Shown here piece after piece: positions 62,564 to 64,000 of a stretch of DNA of 64,000 nt (positions are counted from its first letter, which is position 1; every line of letters starts with the position of its first letter). A program made the position numbers and the translations under genes. The notes beneath the pieces are model-generated. The model worked only from the letters and a program-made list of their open reading frames with translations, had not been told where the DNA came from and made no database searches. Location: positions 2,104,501 to 2,168,500 of the forward strand of contig NZ_CP071839.1 of the NCBI RefSeq assembly GCF_017526105.1, in the 5' to 3' direction. The DNA is from Streptomyces cyanogenus (GTDB taxonomy: Bacteria > Actinomycetota > Actinomycetes > Streptomycetales > Streptomycetaceae).

Positions 62564-63883
62564 TCAACCGTCGCAGGGGCAGCAGCAATCGCAGCCGTCG
62601 CAGCCCCCGGGGCAGGAACAGTCGCACCACTGACAGCAGCCGCTGCGCTTCTTCCGGGACCACGGTCCCTCGTATTCCTCGGCGCAGCACATCCTGCAGG
62701 TGCACAGCAGCGCGAAGAACATCCCGCAGCCCGCCCAGAAACCGCGCCGGCCCTTGGCGGCGGGCTCGGGCGGCGGCCCGAAACCACCACCGCCGAAACC
62801 ACCGCCGCGGAAGCCGCCGCCCCCGCCGTGGCCGTTGCCTCCGCCGGGGAAACCGCCGCCTGCATACGGATGCCCCGGAGCGGGAGCACCGGCGCCCTGC
62901 GGATTCCCACCGCCGTACGGCCCGTGCGGCATCCCGCCGCCATAGGGCCCCTGCGGCGCTCCGGCACCGTACGGCCCTTGCGGCGCCCCGGCGTCGTACG
63001 GTCCGTGCCGATGGGCCGCGCACACCGGTGCCGTGCCGAAGGCGCGGTCCACCGAACGGCGCAGCTCGTGGACGAGGAGCAGGTGGACGAGCCCGCCGTC
63101 GCGGAACTCGGCCTCCCGCAGGGCGAGCCGGATGCCGTGCAGGGCGTCGTCGGCGAGCCGGCGGGCCTCGGTGAGGGGGGTGCCGGTGACGGTGAGGGGG
63201 TTCCAGGCACCCGACAGGGCGTCAGCCCGCCGGTCCTCCACGGCATCCAGCAGGTGCGCGAGCCTGCCGAAGAGCCGGCCGGCCTCCGCCAGGGGCTCGG
63301 CGTTGCCCGGCCGCCCGGCCAGCACCGCGGTGTGTGCGAAGGCCGCGGCGGTCGCGGTCTCGGTCGGCTCGGTGACCGTCAGGAGGGACGTGCCGGGACC
63401 GGCCACGCTCTCCACGCCGAGCTGCCGGTCGACCGCGTCGACCAGGACACCGGTGTCGAACCCGACCGCCGCCCCGCTGTGCTCCCCGGCCCGGCCCCAG
63501 CCCGCGGCGACCCGGCGCGCGGCGGCGGCGACCGGCCTGCGGCCAAGCAGCCCGTCCCGGTCGGCGACGTGGTCGCGCACCTTCGCGGCGGCGAGCACCA
63601 GTGAGACGGCGGCGGCGAGCCGCGCGCCCTCACCCTGTGCGACGGACGCGGTGCGCATGCCACGCAGCGCACACGGGCCGGCCGTACGACGGCCGCCGCT
63701 CACCGGGCCGGTCTGAGCCTCTGTCAGAACCGATATGAGAAGTCCGTCGTAGTTCGTCACGATGCGTGCGAACTGGCCGTGGTCACGCCGCAGGGCCAGA
63801 CAGAGCCCGCACAAGTGTGCCGTCCAGTCGGCCTTCAGCCGCTCACCGAGCCGGTGAGCACATGGCCTGACGATTCCGAACAC
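62564..63883 (-). CDS. DUF5685 family protein with C-terminal cysteine cluster
   Basis: A 439-residue protein of the DUF5685 family, starting MFGIVRPCAHRLGERLKADW. Residues 1-290 form the family domain (LCGLCLALRRDHGQFARIVTNYDG, with Cys in LCGLC). A Gly/Pro linker has repeated GPYGAGAPQ-type units (about 62,880-63,000) and GGGGFRGGGFGGGG. The last 55 residues hold about 16 Cys (CTCRMCC, GCCQWCDCSCPGGC, CDCCCPCDG), after a short hydrophobic stretch. Annotated homologues are called regulators, but no function is established. Its stop is 1 base from that of the binding-protein gene. Confidence 0.85.
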   Translation of the reverse strand: MFGIVRPCAHRLGERLKADWTAHLCGLCLALRRDHGQFARIVTNYDGLLISVLTEAQTGPVSGGRRTAGPCALRGMRTASVAQGEGARLAAAVSLVLAAAKVRDHVADRDGLLGRRPVAAAARRVAAGWGRAGEHSGAAVGFDTGVLVDAVDRQLGVESVAGPGTSLLTVTEPTETATAAAFAHTAVLAGRPGNAEPLAEAGRLFGRLAHLLDAVEDRRADALSGAWNPLTVTGTPLTEARRLADDALHGIRLALREAEFRDGGLVHLLLVHELRRSVDRAFGTAPVCAAHRHGPYDAGAPQGPYGAGAPQGPYGGGMPHGPYGGGNPQGAGAPAPGHPYAGGGFPGGGNGHGGGGGFRGGGFGGGGFGPPPEPAAKGRRGFWAGCGMFFALLCTCRMCCAEEYEGPWSRKKRSGCCQWCDCSCPGGCDGCDCCCPCDG

Positions 63884-64000
63884 AACATCCCCCGTACTGT
63901 GATACGACGTTGGCGTTCACCCGTACGCACCGCGCATCACCCGTCCGCCGCAGACAATCATATTTCACTCTCAGTCAGCAGCCGTATGAGTCTCGCCCCT

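Overview
The window is high-GC actinobacterial DNA and almost certainly Streptomyces chromosome. Coding thirds are strongly G/C biased, GTG starts are frequent, regulators of the TetR, GntR and ECF-sigma families are dense, and secreted proteins have typical Streptomyces signal peptides. From memory, the gene order resembles the S. coelicolor chromosome around SCO1690-SCO1750 (soxR, hmgA, a GDSL lipase, a second lipase, dnaE2). No rRNA, tRNA, transposase, integrase or CRISPR array was seen, so this is mostly core or conserved-accessory chromosome.

Layout. 0-9.3 kb: a NamZ-type muramidase, an alpha/beta hydrolase, a large secreted penicillin-acylase-family amidase, a zinc-ribbon protein, a BKACE-like enzyme and a DraRnl-like RNA ligase. 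9.3-17.3 kb: soxR, then two catabolic blocks each with its own TetR regulator and visible palindromic operators: MaoC hydratase/TetR, and acyl-CoA dehydrogenase/TetR with an aldehyde/alcohol dehydrogenase pair 5 kb away that carries the same operator. A truncated MFS gene lies between them. 17.3-25.4 kb: sortase plus membrane-anchored surface protein, an MFS exporter, a CitMHS carrier, a molybdopterin oxidoreductase, a TetR and a lipoprotein. 25.5-33.3 kb: hmgA (tyrosine catabolism), GntR, a lone type-ISP-like specificity domain, a frameshifted nucleotidyltransferase, a TetR with a divergent DrrAB-like exporter, and a class III CoA-transferase.

33.3-40.2 kb: an ECF sigma/anti-sigma pair divergent from a three-gene cassette (DUF4331 secreted protein, membrane TPR protein, NicO-type Ni/Co transporter with a long His-rich loop). 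40.2-49.4 kb: a Ser/Thr kinase, GDSL lipase, AAA ATPase, DUF72, YtrA-type GntR, acetyltransferases, DUF402, a frameshifted methyltransferase and a second lipase. 49.4-54.1 kb: an SOS mutagenesis operon, dnaE2 plus a Y-family-like protein without catalytic acids (ImuB-like), with two LexA-box-like sites upstream. 54.2-55.2 kb: a streptogrisin-type protease.

55.3-62.6 kb: the most interesting region. A polar amino-acid ABC transporter, a large FAD/NAD(P)-binding protein and an LLM flavin monooxygenase form a tightly overlapped minus-strand operon. The substrate-binding lipoprotein is divergent and is preceded by a 23-codon leader peptide ending in two Cys codons, the hallmark of sulfur-responsive actinobacterial leader peptides. 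The operon also contains ten tandem 36-bp repeats. The set suggests import and oxidative breakdown of a sulfur-containing amino acid under cysteine-dependent attenuation. The window ends with a DUF5685 protein whose C-terminus is a dense cysteine cluster.
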